33,714 bases of DNA, from positions 1 to 33,714 of IMG/VR virus record IMGVR_UViG_3300045911_000704, one strand, 5' to 3'. The stretch's first letter is position 1. Each line of letters begins with the position of its first letter. The notes under the pieces were generated by a model, which worked only from the letters and a program-made list of their open reading frames with translations, did not search any database and was not told the DNA's origin. This document shows, piece by piece, positions 23,561-31,425 of this stretch. This stretch comes from a virus. Made by a program: the position numbers and the translations under genes.

Positions 23561-23998
23561 ATGCCTGAAGTTGCCACGCCGAACCAGGCCGAACGCGAGT
23601 TCGAGACCGGCACGGACGAATCGTTCAAGAACACGAGCGCCACGGCCGGAGCCGCGCACAGCGAGAACCAGCGCGTGACGTTCGCCAACATCAAGCGGAC
23701 CTACGACGTCTACCAGGACCTGGACATCCAGGCCGCACGGCAGGCTCTCACCGAGCAGACGCGGCTCAACCAGATCGCCTCGCAGGCGCTCCAGAACGCC
23801 GTTGAGACCGCAAATCTGGTCTCGAAGCAGGCCGTGCGTCACGGCGACATCGCCATCGACGGCCAATGGAACCCTGTGCAGCAGGGCGCGGGCGACACGC
23901 TGACCGCTCGGGCGGTCTCGATCGACGACGTCTCGCTCAAGGCCATCGGGGCGGTGGTCGCCGCCGCCGTGGCCGACGCGCTGGCCAGCCGCAAGTAG
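23561..23998 (+). CDS. Hypothetical phage protein (145 aa)
   Basis: The protein begins 14 bases after the methyltransferase and has an acidic N-terminus (MPEVATPNQAEREFETGTDE). Long helical segments (ARQALTEQTRLNQIASQALQ) and an alanine-rich C-terminus (AIGAVVAAAVADALASRK) follow. It has a composition typical of phage head or membrane-peripheral proteins, but no family is recognised. A Rho-independent terminator follows it at 24023-24063. Confidence 0.7.
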   Translation: MPEVATPNQAEREFETGTDESFKNTSATAGAAHSENQRVTFANIKRTYDVYQDLDIQAARQALTEQTRLNQIASQALQNAVETANLVSKQAVRHGDIAIDGQWNPVQQGAGDTLTARAVSIDDVSLKAIGAVVAAAVADALASRK

Positions 23999-24022
23999 TC
24001 TTTCTCCTGAAGGGCGCATGAA

Positions 24023-24063
24023 GGGGCGGTTCCGCACTCCTCCGCGGGGCCGCCCTGCTTTTT
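24023..24063 (+). terminator. Rho-independent terminator
   Basis: GGGGCGG (24023-24029) pairs with CCGCCCT (24050-24056, one G-T pair), with an inner CCGC/GCGG helix, followed by TGCTTTTT. The Shine-Dalgarno of the next gene (GGGG, 24064-24067) begins at the tail of the terminator, so transcription and translation of the following genes may be coupled to read-through or to a promoter not seen here. Confidence 0.62.
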
Positions 24064-24072
24064 GGGGAAGTG

Positions 24073-24342
24073 ATGATTCGCGAACTGCGGCTGTGGTGGC
24101 GGCTGCGGCCGCTCGTCAACCGATTCCAGGAGCTCACGAAGATGAAGATCTCGTTGAACGTCGCGATTCAGATGCTGGCGCTGGCGGCGCAAGGCTTGAA
24201 CGCCTCGATCGACCTGCTGCCCGGGCGCGGCAAGTTCTGGGCCATGGTCGGGCTGTCCGCCGTGCAGGGTCTCACGGCCGTACTCGCCCACTTTGCCAAC
24301 CCTGATGGCACGCCGGCCGAGGCGCCTTACATCAAGAAGTGA
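24073..24342 (+). CDS. Small membrane-associated phage protein (89 aa)
   Basis: ATG 24073 lies 5 bases after GGGG; a GTG directly before it (24070) is a less likely start. The protein has a basic N-terminus, then MKISLNVAIQMLALAAQGLN and a hydrophobic helix (FWAMVGLSAVQGLTAVLAHF, about 57-76), consistent with one or two membrane segments. A holin-like or membrane-anchor role is possible. Its stop overlaps the next start (GTGA). Confidence 0.6.
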   Translation: MIRELRLWWRLRPLVNRFQELTKMKISLNVAIQMLALAAQGLNASIDLLPGRGKFWAMVGLSAVQGLTAVLAHFANPDGTPAEAPYIKK

Positions 24343-25598
24343 AGCCCGACCTCCAAGTCGAACGCTGGCCCCTCGAGCGGCTGATTCCCTGCGCGAGGAA
24401 TCCGCGCACGCACACCGAGGAGCAGGTGGCGCAGATCGCAGCCTCGATCGCCGAGTTCGGGTTCGTCAACCCCGTGCTGGTCGGCGCCGACGGCGTCATC
24501 ATCGCGGGCCACGCCCGTGTCATGGCCGCCCGGAAGCTCGGGATGGCCGAGGCGCCGGTGATCGTGCTGGACCACTTGAGCGAGGCGCAGCGGCGCGCGC
24601 TGGTGATTGCCGACAACAGGCTTGCCCAGAACGCGGGGTGGGATGAGGAAATGCTGCGCGTCGAGTTGGAGGCGCTTCGCGAAGACGACTTTAACCTCGA
24701 CCTGCTGGGCTTCGAGGACGCAGAGATCGAAGCGCTGCTCGCTGAGTCCCAACGCGAGTCTTCGGGACTAACGGACGAAGACGCCGTCCCGGAGGCGCAG
24801 GAAACCGCAGTCACCGTGCCGGGCGACGTGTGGGTGCTTGGCGACCATCGCTTAGTGTGCGGCGACTCGACGCAGGTGGCGACGGTCGAGAAAGTGCTGG
24901 CCGGCGGGCTGGCGGACATGACCTGGACAGACCCTCCCTATGGGGTCAACTACGGCGCGACGATGAAGGACAAGCTTCGAAAGAAGCATCGCCGGATCGC
25001 CAACGACAACCTCGGCCCCGCGTTCGAACCCTTCCTTCGCGACGCCTCCGCGAACATCCTGGCCGTCACGAAGGGGGCCGTCTACATCTGCATGTCGTCC
25101 TCCGAGCTGCACACGCTGCACAAGGCCTTCACCGCGGCGGGCGGCCACTGGTCGACGTTCCTCATCTGGGCCAAGAACACATTCACGATGGGCAGGTCCG
25201 ACTACCAGCGGCAGTACGAGCCGATTCTCTACGGCTGGAAGGAAGGAATGGATCATTACTGGTGCGGGGCCCGCGACCAGGGCGATGTCTGGTTCGTCAA
25301 GAAGCCCGTTGCGAACGACCTGCACCCGACCATGAAGCCCGTCGAGTTGGTCGAGCGGGCGATTCGCAACTCGAGCAAGAGCCGCGACACGGTACTCGAT
25401 CCGTTCGCCGGGTCGGGCTCGACGCTGATCGCTTGCGAGAAGACCCGCCGCCAGGCGCGGCTGATCGAACTGGAGCCCAGGTACTGTGATGTCATCATCC
25501 GCCGCTTTGAAGAGTTCTCCGGCAAGCGCGCCGTGCTCGAATCCGACGGACGAGGGTTCGCAGAGATCGCCCTGGAACGAGGAGCGGTGGCGGCGTGA
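24339..25598 (+). CDS. ParB-domain/DNA methyltransferase fusion (DPPY type)
   Basis: This is a 419-residue paralogue of the gene at 22086. The N-terminal ParB/sulfiredoxin-fold domain (about 8-110) is strongly similar to that of the first enzyme (NPRTHTEEQV, IIAGHARVMAARKLG, PVIVLDHL). The methyltransferase part has catalytic TDPPY (197-201) before DPFAGSGS (354-361). The different motif IV and the shorter middle part suggest a different target or base, DPPY pointing to adenine N6. The GTG start is coupled to the membrane protein gene by a GTGA overlap. The two enzymes probably arose by duplication of the ParB domain or of the whole fusion. Confidence 0.92.
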   Translation: MKPDLQVERWPLERLIPCARNPRTHTEEQVAQIAASIAEFGFVNPVLVGADGVIIAGHARVMAARKLGMAEAPVIVLDHLSEAQRRALVIADNRLAQNAGWDEEMLRVELEALREDDFNLDLLGFEDAEIEALLAESQRESSGLTDEDAVPEAQETAVTVPGDVWVLGDHRLVCGDSTQVATVEKVLAGGLADMTWTDPPYGVNYGATMKDKLRKKHRRIANDNLGPAFEPFLRDASANILAVTKGAVYICMSSSELHTLHKAFTAAGGHWSTFLIWAKNTFTMGRSDYQRQYEPILYGWKEGMDHYWCGARDQGDVWFVKKPVANDLHPTMKPVELVERAIRNSSKSRDTVLDPFAGSGSTLIACEKTRRQARLIELEPRYCDVIIRRFEEFSGKRAVLESDGRGFAEIALERGAVAA

Positions 25599-25791
25599 TG
25601 TTGCACGATGCGAACGCGAACTCGCCGAAGCAGAGGCACTGCTGCGCGCCGGCCATCCGGACGTCGCGGGCCTATGCCTCGCGCTTCACGACTGGGCGCA
25701 GGAGTTGCGGATCCTGCAGAGGGAGCGTGAGCAATGGATGAACGGATCCTGGCGGCCATCGTGCCAGCCATCGGGCTGGTCTCGGGGTTGA
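25489..25791 (+). CDS. Small helical phage protein, start uncertain
   Basis: The frame read ERWRRDVARCERELAEAEAL, then LCLALHDWAQELRILQ is clearly helical and charged and looks coding. The only ATG start candidate is at 25489, which would overlap the methyltransferase gene by 110 bases, and no start codon is seen near the methyltransferase stop. The last 17 codons overlap the following gene. I take the helical part (about 25573-25740) as real and the start as unresolved. Confidence 0.45.
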   Translation: MSSSAALKSSPASAPCSNPTDEGSQRSPWNEERWRRDVARCERELAEAEALLRAGHPDVAGLCLALHDWAQELRILQREREQWMNGSWRPSCQPSGWSRG

Positions 25792-25988
25792 TCGCCACCT
25801 ACGTGAGCCTCCAGAATCGGGCGCTACTCGCCGAGGTCCGCAAGGAACTGGCCGAGCTCGAGAGCCGGATTATTTTGCGCCTCAACGGTCTGTACATCCG
25901 GCGGGCCGAATGCGAGTTGCACAATGCGCTGCTGGAAGAACGGATCGAGGGGATCGTACGGCAGAAGAGAGAAGCCGCCAGCGATTGA
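25734..25988 (+). CDS. Small membrane-anchored coiled-coil protein
   Basis: The 84-residue protein has one N-terminal transmembrane helix (about 5-27, ILAAIVPAIGLVSGLIATYV). A coiled coil follows (ALLAEVRKELAELESRIILR), and a charged C-terminus ends it. This shape is typical of phage spanin or holin-associated and structural anchor proteins. ATG 25734 overlaps the previous frame by 58 bases. Its stop lies in the loop of a hairpin that also serves the converging operon. Confidence 0.68.
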   Translation: MDERILAAIVPAIGLVSGLIATYVSLQNRALLAEVRKELAELESRIILRLNGLYIRRAECELHNALLEERIEGIVRQKREAASD

Positions 25989-25998
25989 GACTGGCGGC
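25974..25998. terminator. Hairpin between converging genes
   Basis: GCCGCCAG (25974-25981) and CTGGCGGC (25991-25998) form a perfect 8-base stem around a 9-base loop containing the stop of the plus-strand gene. Read on the minus strand, TTCTCTCTTC follows the stem, so it can terminate the operon transcribed towards it. On the plus strand no T-tract follows. Confidence 0.5.
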
Positions 25999-26016
25999 GG
26001 AGGGGCGAGGCCGGTG

Positions 26017-26571
26017 CTATTGAGGCTTGATCCGATACGCTCGGGCGCCTTCGGCAGTCTTCAGAGATTCGACCGTGAGCCCCATCTTCTTGCCGAGCGC
26101 GCCGCTGAGGAAGCCGCGGACGGAATGCGCCATCCAGCCGGTTACGGACATGATCTCCTGCAACGTGGCGCCCTCCGGACGCTTCAGGAGTTCAAGGACG
26201 ATGGCCTTTTTCGAGCCTTCGCGCGCGGACTTTGCCCCGTCACCGGTGGTGGCCTGTTTGGTGGCCTTGGCCTGCTTCGGCGCGACAGGCGCGGCCTGGG
26301 GCGCGGCGGTGGGCGTCAGGGCCTGGATGGCGCGCCAGATCCGCGCGACCGCGGTCTTGCGGTCAGTGAACTTCTTCACGGGCTTCAAGTCGCCGAAGGG
26401 TGGCACGCCGGCGAAGCCGTTCCAGATCTCGACCAGCCGCTCGGTGGGCCAGTTGGCGGCGAGCTTGGCGAGTTCCTTCTCGCTCGAGAATCGCGCGTGG
26501 TCCTCGGGGATAACGTCTCCGGCCAGGTAGGCGGTGATGGTGTTGTCAGTGTCGATGGCAAATGTCGTCAT
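26017..26571 (-). CDS. DUF3489-containing protein
   Basis: The 184-residue protein ends a four-gene minus-strand operon. The C-terminal domain (about 105-184, with KKAIVLELLKRPEGATLQEI, WMAHSVRGFLSGAL and YRI) is a winged-helix-like DUF3489 domain that occurs in many mobile elements next to serine recombinases. A long alanine/lysine-rich linker precedes it, and the N-terminal part is of unknown fold (FAIDTDNTITAYLAGD onward). The ATG at 26571 has AGGA upstream. DNA binding is likely from the fold; the target is unknown. Confidence 0.82.
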   Translation of the reverse strand: MTTFAIDTDNTITAYLAGDVIPEDHARFSSEKELAKLAANWPTERLVEIWNGFAGVPPFGDLKPVKKFTDRKTAVARIWRAIQALTPTAAPQAAPVAPKQAKATKQATTGDGAKSAREGSKKAIVLELLKRPEGATLQEIMSVTGWMAHSVRGFLSGALGKKMGLTVESLKTAEGARAYRIKPQ

Positions 26572-26585
26572 AGCAGGTGTCCTTT

Positions 26586-26819
26586 CTATCGGGTCATGCC
26601 GCCGAGTTGTCCGTCGGCGGTGATGCTGAGGTTCTTGTAATAGGCGCTGGCAATCCTGGCCCAGCCCCAAGGTGTGTGCAGCTCATGCCGAACCGCGATG
26701 CGGCTCAGCTTCAGGCGATGCCAGCCGTTGTCGAACTCCTTTTTGAGGTGGCCCCAGCGGTCGAGCTTCCAGCCGTTTCGCGTGGCCCAGGCGAGCAGTT
26801 CTTCGCGGGTGATGGCCAT
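26586..26819 (-). CDS. Small hypothetical protein (77 aa)
   Basis: The protein is short and rich in tryptophan and basic residues (TREELLAWATRNGWKLDRWG, then HELHTPWGWARIASAYYKNL). It ends 14 bases before the DUF3489 start, so both are one operon. The composition suggests a nucleic-acid-binding helper; no family is recognised. Confidence 0.68.
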   Translation of the reverse strand: MAITREELLAWATRNGWKLDRWGHLKKEFDNGWHRLKLSRIAVRHELHTPWGWARIASAYYKNLSITADGQLGGMTR

Positions 26820-26823
26820 GGCG

Positions 26824-27012
26824 TCAGTCCTCCCGGCGGCGGTCGATAAGGCCCGACGCGTCCTCGACCGACTGCCGGATGTCGTCCCAGCAGTCGCGGC
26901 AGAACTGGGCCTTGTCGAGAAGCAGCCCCTCGCGGTTGGTCAACACGAGCTCGCGGTGGATTGGCTTCGCCTCGTCGCACAGCGAGCATTCGATGTAGGG
27001 TTGTGCGGTCAT
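26824..27012 (-). CDS. Small zinc-finger protein (62 aa)
   Basis: Two C-x2-C knuckles are clear: C9/C12 (CSLC) and C38/C41 (CRDC), a treble-clef-like zinc site. The C-terminus is acidic. It lies 4 bases from the following gene. Small two-knuckle proteins are common in phage genomes as accessory factors; the role is not known. Confidence 0.72.
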   Translation of the reverse strand: MTAQPYIECSLCDEAKPIHRELVLTNREGLLLDKAQFCRDCWDDIRQSVEDASGLIDRRRED

Positions 27013-27027
27013 GGTTCGTCTCCTGGT

Positions 27028-27276
27028 TCAGTACTCGAGGCCCTTGGCGTCGACCGCGCTGCGATCGCCCAGGTCGGCGAGCACGTAGGCGAGCTGCTCG
27101 GTGATGCGGCCGAGGTCGCCCGCGTAGCCCCAATCGGCGGGCGCGGCGGCCTGCCTCTGCTTGTGTTTGGCCAGGCGCGAGGCGATGCGCTTCAGCAGGT
27201 CCTGGGCTTCCGCGTACCGCTCGGCGTAGCAGCCGGCGGCGGTTTGCGTGGTCGATTGCGCTTTGGTGTTCCTCAT
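27028..27276 (-). CDS. Small helical protein, first gene of minus-strand operon
   Basis: The 82-residue protein starts at ATG 27276 with GGAG 7 bases upstream; a second in-frame ATG at 27291 is less well placed. It is largely helical (ERYAEAQDLLKRIASRLAKH, then LGRITEQLAYVLADLGD) with a glycine turn. It lies 15 bases from the zinc-finger gene. It faces the terminase genes divergently across a 72-base gap that must hold both promoters. Confidence 0.65.
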   Translation of the reverse strand: MRNTKAQSTTQTAAGCYAERYAEAQDLLKRIASRLAKHKQRQAAAPADWGYAGDLGRITEQLAYVLADLGDRSAVDAKGLEY

Positions 27277-27348
27277 TGCGACTCCATTCATCGCTTCGGT
27301 TCCGGGTAGAAGCAAGCGAATTCCGGCAGCGAATCGCGAGAAAGTTCC

Positions 27349-27846
27349 ATGCCGTTGCTGAGCCTGCGCGCGTACGCCAAACATCGCGGCGTAAGCCTGG
27401 CGGCGGTGCAAAAGGCGATCCACTCCGGGCGGATTACGCCCAACGCGGACGGCTTGATCGACAGCGACCGCGCCGATGCCGAATGGAATGCGAAGACCCG
27501 GCCAGGGCAGCGGCGGGCGAAGGCAGCGGCTGCCGTGCCAAGGGATCCAAGCGAGGCGCCTGCCGCCGGGCTCGATTACTTCCGTGCGCGGGCGATCCGC
27601 GAGAGCTACCTGGCGCGGCTGGCCAAGCTCGAGTTCGAGGAGCGCATCGCGAAGGTTGTGGATCGCGATGAGGTGCAGGTGGCGGCGTTCACGCGCGGGC
27701 GCGTGGTCCGCGACAACATGCTGAACATCGCCGACCGGGTGGCGGCGACTCTCGCCGCCGAGAGCGACGTAGACCGAGTGCATCGCATTCTGAGCGACGA
27801 GATTCGGATGGCCCTGGATGTCCTTGCCGGCCCAAACAGCGACTGA
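27349..27846 (+). CDS. Terminase small subunit (Nu1-like)
   Basis: The 165-residue protein opens with a winged-helix segment (LSLRAYAKHRGVSLAAVQKAI, residues 4-25, and GRITPNADGLID), the DNA-binding element of lambda Nu1-type small terminases that recognises the packaging site. The C-terminal helical region (LARLAKLEFEERIAKVV, then VVRDNMLNIADRVAATLA) would form the oligomer and contact the large subunit. Its end overlaps the large subunit start by 29 bases. It starts the head module and is the first plus-strand gene after the minus-strand operon. Confidence 0.88.
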   Translation: MPLLSLRAYAKHRGVSLAAVQKAIHSGRITPNADGLIDSDRADAEWNAKTRPGQRRAKAAAAVPRDPSEAPAAGLDYFRARAIRESYLARLAKLEFEERIAKVVDRDEVQVAAFTRGRVVRDNMLNIADRVAATLAAESDVDRVHRILSDEIRMALDVLAGPNSD

Positions 27847-29713
27847 GATTTATAACACCGCCTTCAACGCGGGCCTGAAGCCGGATCCGTTGCTGACGGT
27901 CTCCCAATGGGCGGACCGCTACCGGCGGCTGTCCGGAAAAGCGGCGGCGGAGCCGGGCCCGTGGCGCACGGAGCGCACGCCGTACCTGCGGGAGATCATG
28001 GACTCGCTTTCGCCGTCGTCGCCGGTCGAACGCGTGGTGTTCATGAAAGGCAGTCAGATCGGGGGCACCGAGTGTGGGAACAACTGGGTGGGCTACGTGA
28101 TCCACAAATCGCCCGGGCCGATGATGGTGGTGCAGCCCACGGTCGAACTGGCCAAGCGCAACTCGAAGCAGCGCATCGATCCGCTGATCGAAGAAAGCGA
28201 CGTTCTGCGGGAGCTGGTAAAAAGCCCGCGATCGCGCGACTCGGGCAACACGGTTCTCTCGAAGGAGTTTCCCGGCGGCGTGCTGGTGATGACCGGGGCC
28301 AACAGCGCGGTGGGGCTGCGCTCGATGGCGGTGCGGTATCTGTTCCTCGACGAGATCGACGCCTATCCGGGCGACGTCGACGGCGAGGGCGATCCGATCC
28401 ACCTGGCCTTCGCGCGCACACGCACGTTCTCGCGCCGCAAGGTGTTCCTGTGCTCGACGCCGCTCATTACGGGCTTGAGCCGGATCGAGGCGGCGTTCGC
28501 CGAAAGCGACCAGCGGCGCTACTGGGTGCCGTGCCCGCACTGCGGCGAGTTCCAGGTGCTGAAGTTCGAGCGGCTCCGCTGGCCCAAGGGCGAGCCAAGG
28601 AAGGCGGCCTACCACTGCATCGCCTGTGAGCAGGCCATCTTCAACCACCAAAAGAACACGATGCTCGCGCGCGGCGAGTGGCGGCCCGAGGCGCAAGGTG
28701 ACGGCCGCACGCGCGGCTATCATCTCTCGAGCCTCTATAGTCCCGTGGGTTGGTATTCCTGGGAGCGCGCGGCGGATGACTGGGAAAAAGCCCAGAAGGA
28801 TGTCGAACGCCTGAAGTCGTTCGTGAATCTCGTGCTCGGCGAGTCGTGGCAGGAGCGCGGCGACGCGCCCGACTGGCAGCCGCTCTACGACCGCCGCGAG
28901 GATTATCCGATTGGCACGGTCCCACGGGGCGGCCTGTTTCTCACCGCTGGCGCCGATGTGCAGCGGGACCGGATCGAAGTCGAAGTAGTGGCTTGGGGCC
29001 GCGGCAAGGAGTCGTGGTCGGTCGACTACCGCGTGCTGGTGGGAGACACGGCGCGGGCCGACGTGTGGCGGCAGTTGGACGCATTGCTGGATGAAGAGTT
29101 CCCGCACGCGAGTGGCATGCGGATGCCGATCCGCGTGCTGTGCGTGGATGCGGGCTTCAACCCGCGCATCACCTATGACTGGGTGCGCCAGCACCCGCAG
29201 GCCTCCTGGGGGCCCGCTGGCGCAAGGGCGGCGCATCCGAAGACCGCCGTGGCGGTGAAAGGCACGGCGCGCACGGACCGGCTGATTCTGGGCGCCTCGC
29301 CCGTCGATGCCAGCAAGCGGCGTGGCACGCGGTTGTGGACGCTCGGCACGCCCGTGGCGAAGTCGGAACTTTACAGCCGCCTACGCCTCGTGCCGCCGGC
29401 GAAGGAAGGCGGCGACCCGTTCCCCGCGGGCTACTGCCACTTCCCGCGCTACGAGGAAGAATATTTCCGGCAGTTGACCGCGGAGAGCGTGGTCAAAGGT
29501 CACTGGGTCGTTGCGCCCAACCGGCGCAACGAAGCGCTCGACTGCCGGGTGTACGCGCGCGCGGCGGCCTCGATCTACGGCATCGACCGCTTCAGTGAGA
29601 AGCACTGGCGGGAACTCGAGGCCCTTTTGCCCGCGCCCGCCGCGGAGCCGGCACACCCTCAGCCACGCCCGGTGCGCCGCGTGACGGTGCGTTCGAACTG
29701 GATGAAGCGATAA
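27818..29713 (+). CDS. Terminase large subunit (lambda gpA-like)
   Basis: This 631-residue DNA-packaging motor also cuts concatemers. The ATPase has Walker A KGSQIGGTE (77-85) and Walker B YLFLDEID (174-181). A zinc-type cluster of four cysteines (CPHC ... CIAC, about 232-270) separates it from the nuclease part, where VLCVDAGFN is the probable RNase H-like acidic core. The order TerS-TerL-gpW-portal follows lambda. The length matches the lambda gpA family (about 640). The ATG at 27818 overlaps the small subunit. Confidence 0.95.
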   Translation: MSLPAQTATEIYNTAFNAGLKPDPLLTVSQWADRYRRLSGKAAAEPGPWRTERTPYLREIMDSLSPSSPVERVVFMKGSQIGGTECGNNWVGYVIHKSPGPMMVVQPTVELAKRNSKQRIDPLIEESDVLRELVKSPRSRDSGNTVLSKEFPGGVLVMTGANSAVGLRSMAVRYLFLDEIDAYPGDVDGEGDPIHLAFARTRTFSRRKVFLCSTPLITGLSRIEAAFAESDQRRYWVPCPHCGEFQVLKFERLRWPKGEPRKAAYHCIACEQAIFNHQKNTMLARGEWRPEAQGDGRTRGYHLSSLYSPVGWYSWERAADDWEKAQKDVERLKSFVNLVLGESWQERGDAPDWQPLYDRREDYPIGTVPRGGLFLTAGADVQRDRIEVEVVAWGRGKESWSVDYRVLVGDTARADVWRQLDALLDEEFPHASGMRMPIRVLCVDAGFNPRITYDWVRQHPQASWGPAGARAAHPKTAVAVKGTARTDRLILGASPVDASKRRGTRLWTLGTPVAKSELYSRLRLVPPAKEGGDPFPAGYCHFPRYEEEYFRQLTAESVVKGHWVVAPNRRNEALDCRVYARAAASIYGIDRFSEKHWRELEALLPAPAAEPAHPQPRPVRRVTVRSNWMKR

Positions 29714-29725
29714 GGGGCGTGACTC

Positions 29726-29935
29726 ATGGCCTACTCGCAAACTCAACTCGAAGCGCTTGAGGCAGCGCTGGCCAGCGGCACGCTGCGCGTGACATTTGAA
29801 GGCCGCAGCCTCGAGTACCGCAGCGTCGATGAACTCAAGAAGGCGATCGCCGAAGTGAAAGCCGCCATGGCTGCCGCGGATCCGGTTCGGCCTCGCTCGC
29901 GCGTGGTACGGACCTACACGACCAAAGGTTTCTGA
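29726..29935 (+). CDS. gpW-like head-completion protein
   Basis: The 69-residue protein (SQTQLEALEAALASGTLRVT, then SLEYRSVDELKKAIAEVKAA) matches the lambda gpW pattern: two helices and a short hairpin that plug the portal and connect head to tail. Size is the same as lambda gpW (68). Its position between terminase and portal also matches. The stop overlaps the portal start by one base (TGATG). Confidence 0.9.
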   Translation: MAYSQTQLEALEAALASGTLRVTFEGRSLEYRSVDELKKAIAEVKAAMAAADPVRPRSRVVRTYTTKGF

Positions 29936-31425
29936 TGGGCTACTGGCGGAATCTCATGCGGGCGGCCTTCGGGGCGCCCACCAGGGCGCTTGCCGGTTAC
30001 GAGGCCGCTGCCAGCACGCGCCGCACGCAAGGATGGAACCCATCGAATGAAGGGATCAACGCCCTGGTGGCCGGCGGCGGCGATGCGCTGCGGTCCCGCT
30101 CGCGCGACATGGTCCGCCGCAACGCCTGGGCCAGCAACGCGGTCGAAAGTTTCGTCGGCAATGCGGTCGGCACGGGCATCAAGCCGCAATCGAAACACCC
30201 GGACCCGGCGGTGAAGCGGCGGCTGCAGGAACTCTGGCTCCGGTGGACGGACGACGCCGATGCCGCCGGGCTGACGGACTTCTACGGGCTCCAGGCCTTG
30301 GTCTGCCGCTCGACGATTGAAGGCGGCGAGTGCCTGGTGCGCATTCGCGAGCGCCGGACCGAAGACGGCTTGACGGTGCCGCTGCAACTTCAACTGCTCG
30401 AGGCCGAGCACCTGCCGGCGACGAAGAACGAGAATCTCCCGAACGGCAACGTCATCCGCGCCGGAATCGAGTTCGACCGGATCGGCCGCCGGGTTGCATA
30501 CCACCTCTACCGCGAGCACCCGGGCGAGAAGCTCACGTTCCTCAACGCCGGTGAGACCGCGCGTGTGCCGGCCGAGACCGTGCTGCACATCTATAAGCCA
30601 CTGCGGCCTGGCCAGCATCGCGGCCAGCCGTGGCTCGCGCAGGTGCTGGTGAAGCTGCATGAGCTCGACCAGTACGACGACGCCGAACTCGTCCGCAAGA
30701 AGCTGGCGGCGATGTTTGCGGCGTTCATCACCGAGAACAACCCCGAGGATCCGGTGATCGGCTCAAAGCCCGGCGAGGGCGAGACGGACGCCAGCGGCGC
30801 GCCGCTGGCCGGAATCGAGCCAGGCTCGATCGTGAAGCTGCTGCCGGGCGAGGATGTGAAATTTACCGAACCGGGCGACGTGGGCGGCATGTACACCGAG
30901 TTCATGCGAGTGCAGTTGCGCGCCATCGCCGCGGGCCTTGGGATCACCTACGAGCAGCTCACCGGGGATCTCGAGCGCGTGAATTACTCCTCGATCCGCG
31001 CGGGGTTGCTCGAGTTCCGCCGCCGCTGCGAGCAGTTCCAGCACCAGGTGATGGTCTACCAGTTCTGCCGCCCGGTGTGGCGGGCCTGGATCCAGGCGGC
31101 GTCGCTCAGCGGCGTGATCGATGCGCGCGACTACGCATCGAACCCGAACGCCTATCTCGACGTCGAGTGGCGGCCGCCGTCCTGGGCGTGGGTCGACCCG
31201 CTCAAGGACATGAACGCCGAGGTCGTGGCCGTGCGCGCGGGCTTTAAGCCGCGCAGCGCCGTGATCAACGAGATGGGCTACGACGAGGAAGACGTCGACC
31301 GGCAGGCCGCCGCCGACAACGCGCGGGCCGATGCCTACGGGAACATCTACGACTCCGATCCGCGCAAGACCACGAGCAACGGGCAGCGAGTCGCTGAGCC
31401 AGAGTCCGCAACGCAAGTCGAATGA
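29935..31425 (+). CDS. Portal protein (lambda gpB family)
   Basis: The 496-residue portal forms the ring through which DNA enters the head. Typical blocks are visible: the N-terminal DMVRRNAWASNAVESFVGNA, the central EHLPATKNENLPNGNVIRAG and the tryptophan-rich stretch near the end (VEWRPPSWAWVDPLKD). The final part is a disordered, proline-free acidic tail. The length is near lambda gpB (533). The start overlaps gpW by one base, and the stop overlaps the next start (ATGA), so the genes are translated together. Confidence 0.95.
   Translation: MGYWRNLMRAAFGAPTRALAGYEAAASTRRTQGWNPSNEGINALVAGGGDALRSRSRDMVRRNAWASNAVESFVGNAVGTGIKPQSKHPDPAVKRRLQELWLRWTDDADAAGLTDFYGLQALVCRSTIEGGECLVRIRERRTEDGLTVPLQLQLLEAEHLPATKNENLPNGNVIRAGIEFDRIGRRVAYHLYREHPGEKLTFLNAGETARVPAETVLHIYKPLRPGQHRGQPWLAQVLVKLHELDQYDDAELVRKKLAAMFAAFITENNPEDPVIGSKPGEGETDASGAPLAGIEPGSIVKLLPGEDVKFTEPGDVGGMYTEFMRVQLRAIAAGLGITYEQLTGDLERVNYSSIRAGLLEFRRRCEQFQHQVMVYQFCRPVWRAWIQAASLSGVIDARDYASNPNAYLDVEWRPPSWAWVDPLKDMNAEVVAVRAGFKPRSAVINEMGYDEEDVDRQAAADNARADAYGNIYDSDPRKTTSNGQRVAEPESATQVE

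Noticed and set aside
25598-25741. Alternative short frame beginning ATG at 25598
   Set aside because: The other frame over the same bases gives a regular helical, charged protein, whereas this one is Cys/Arg/Ser-rich and looks out of frame.
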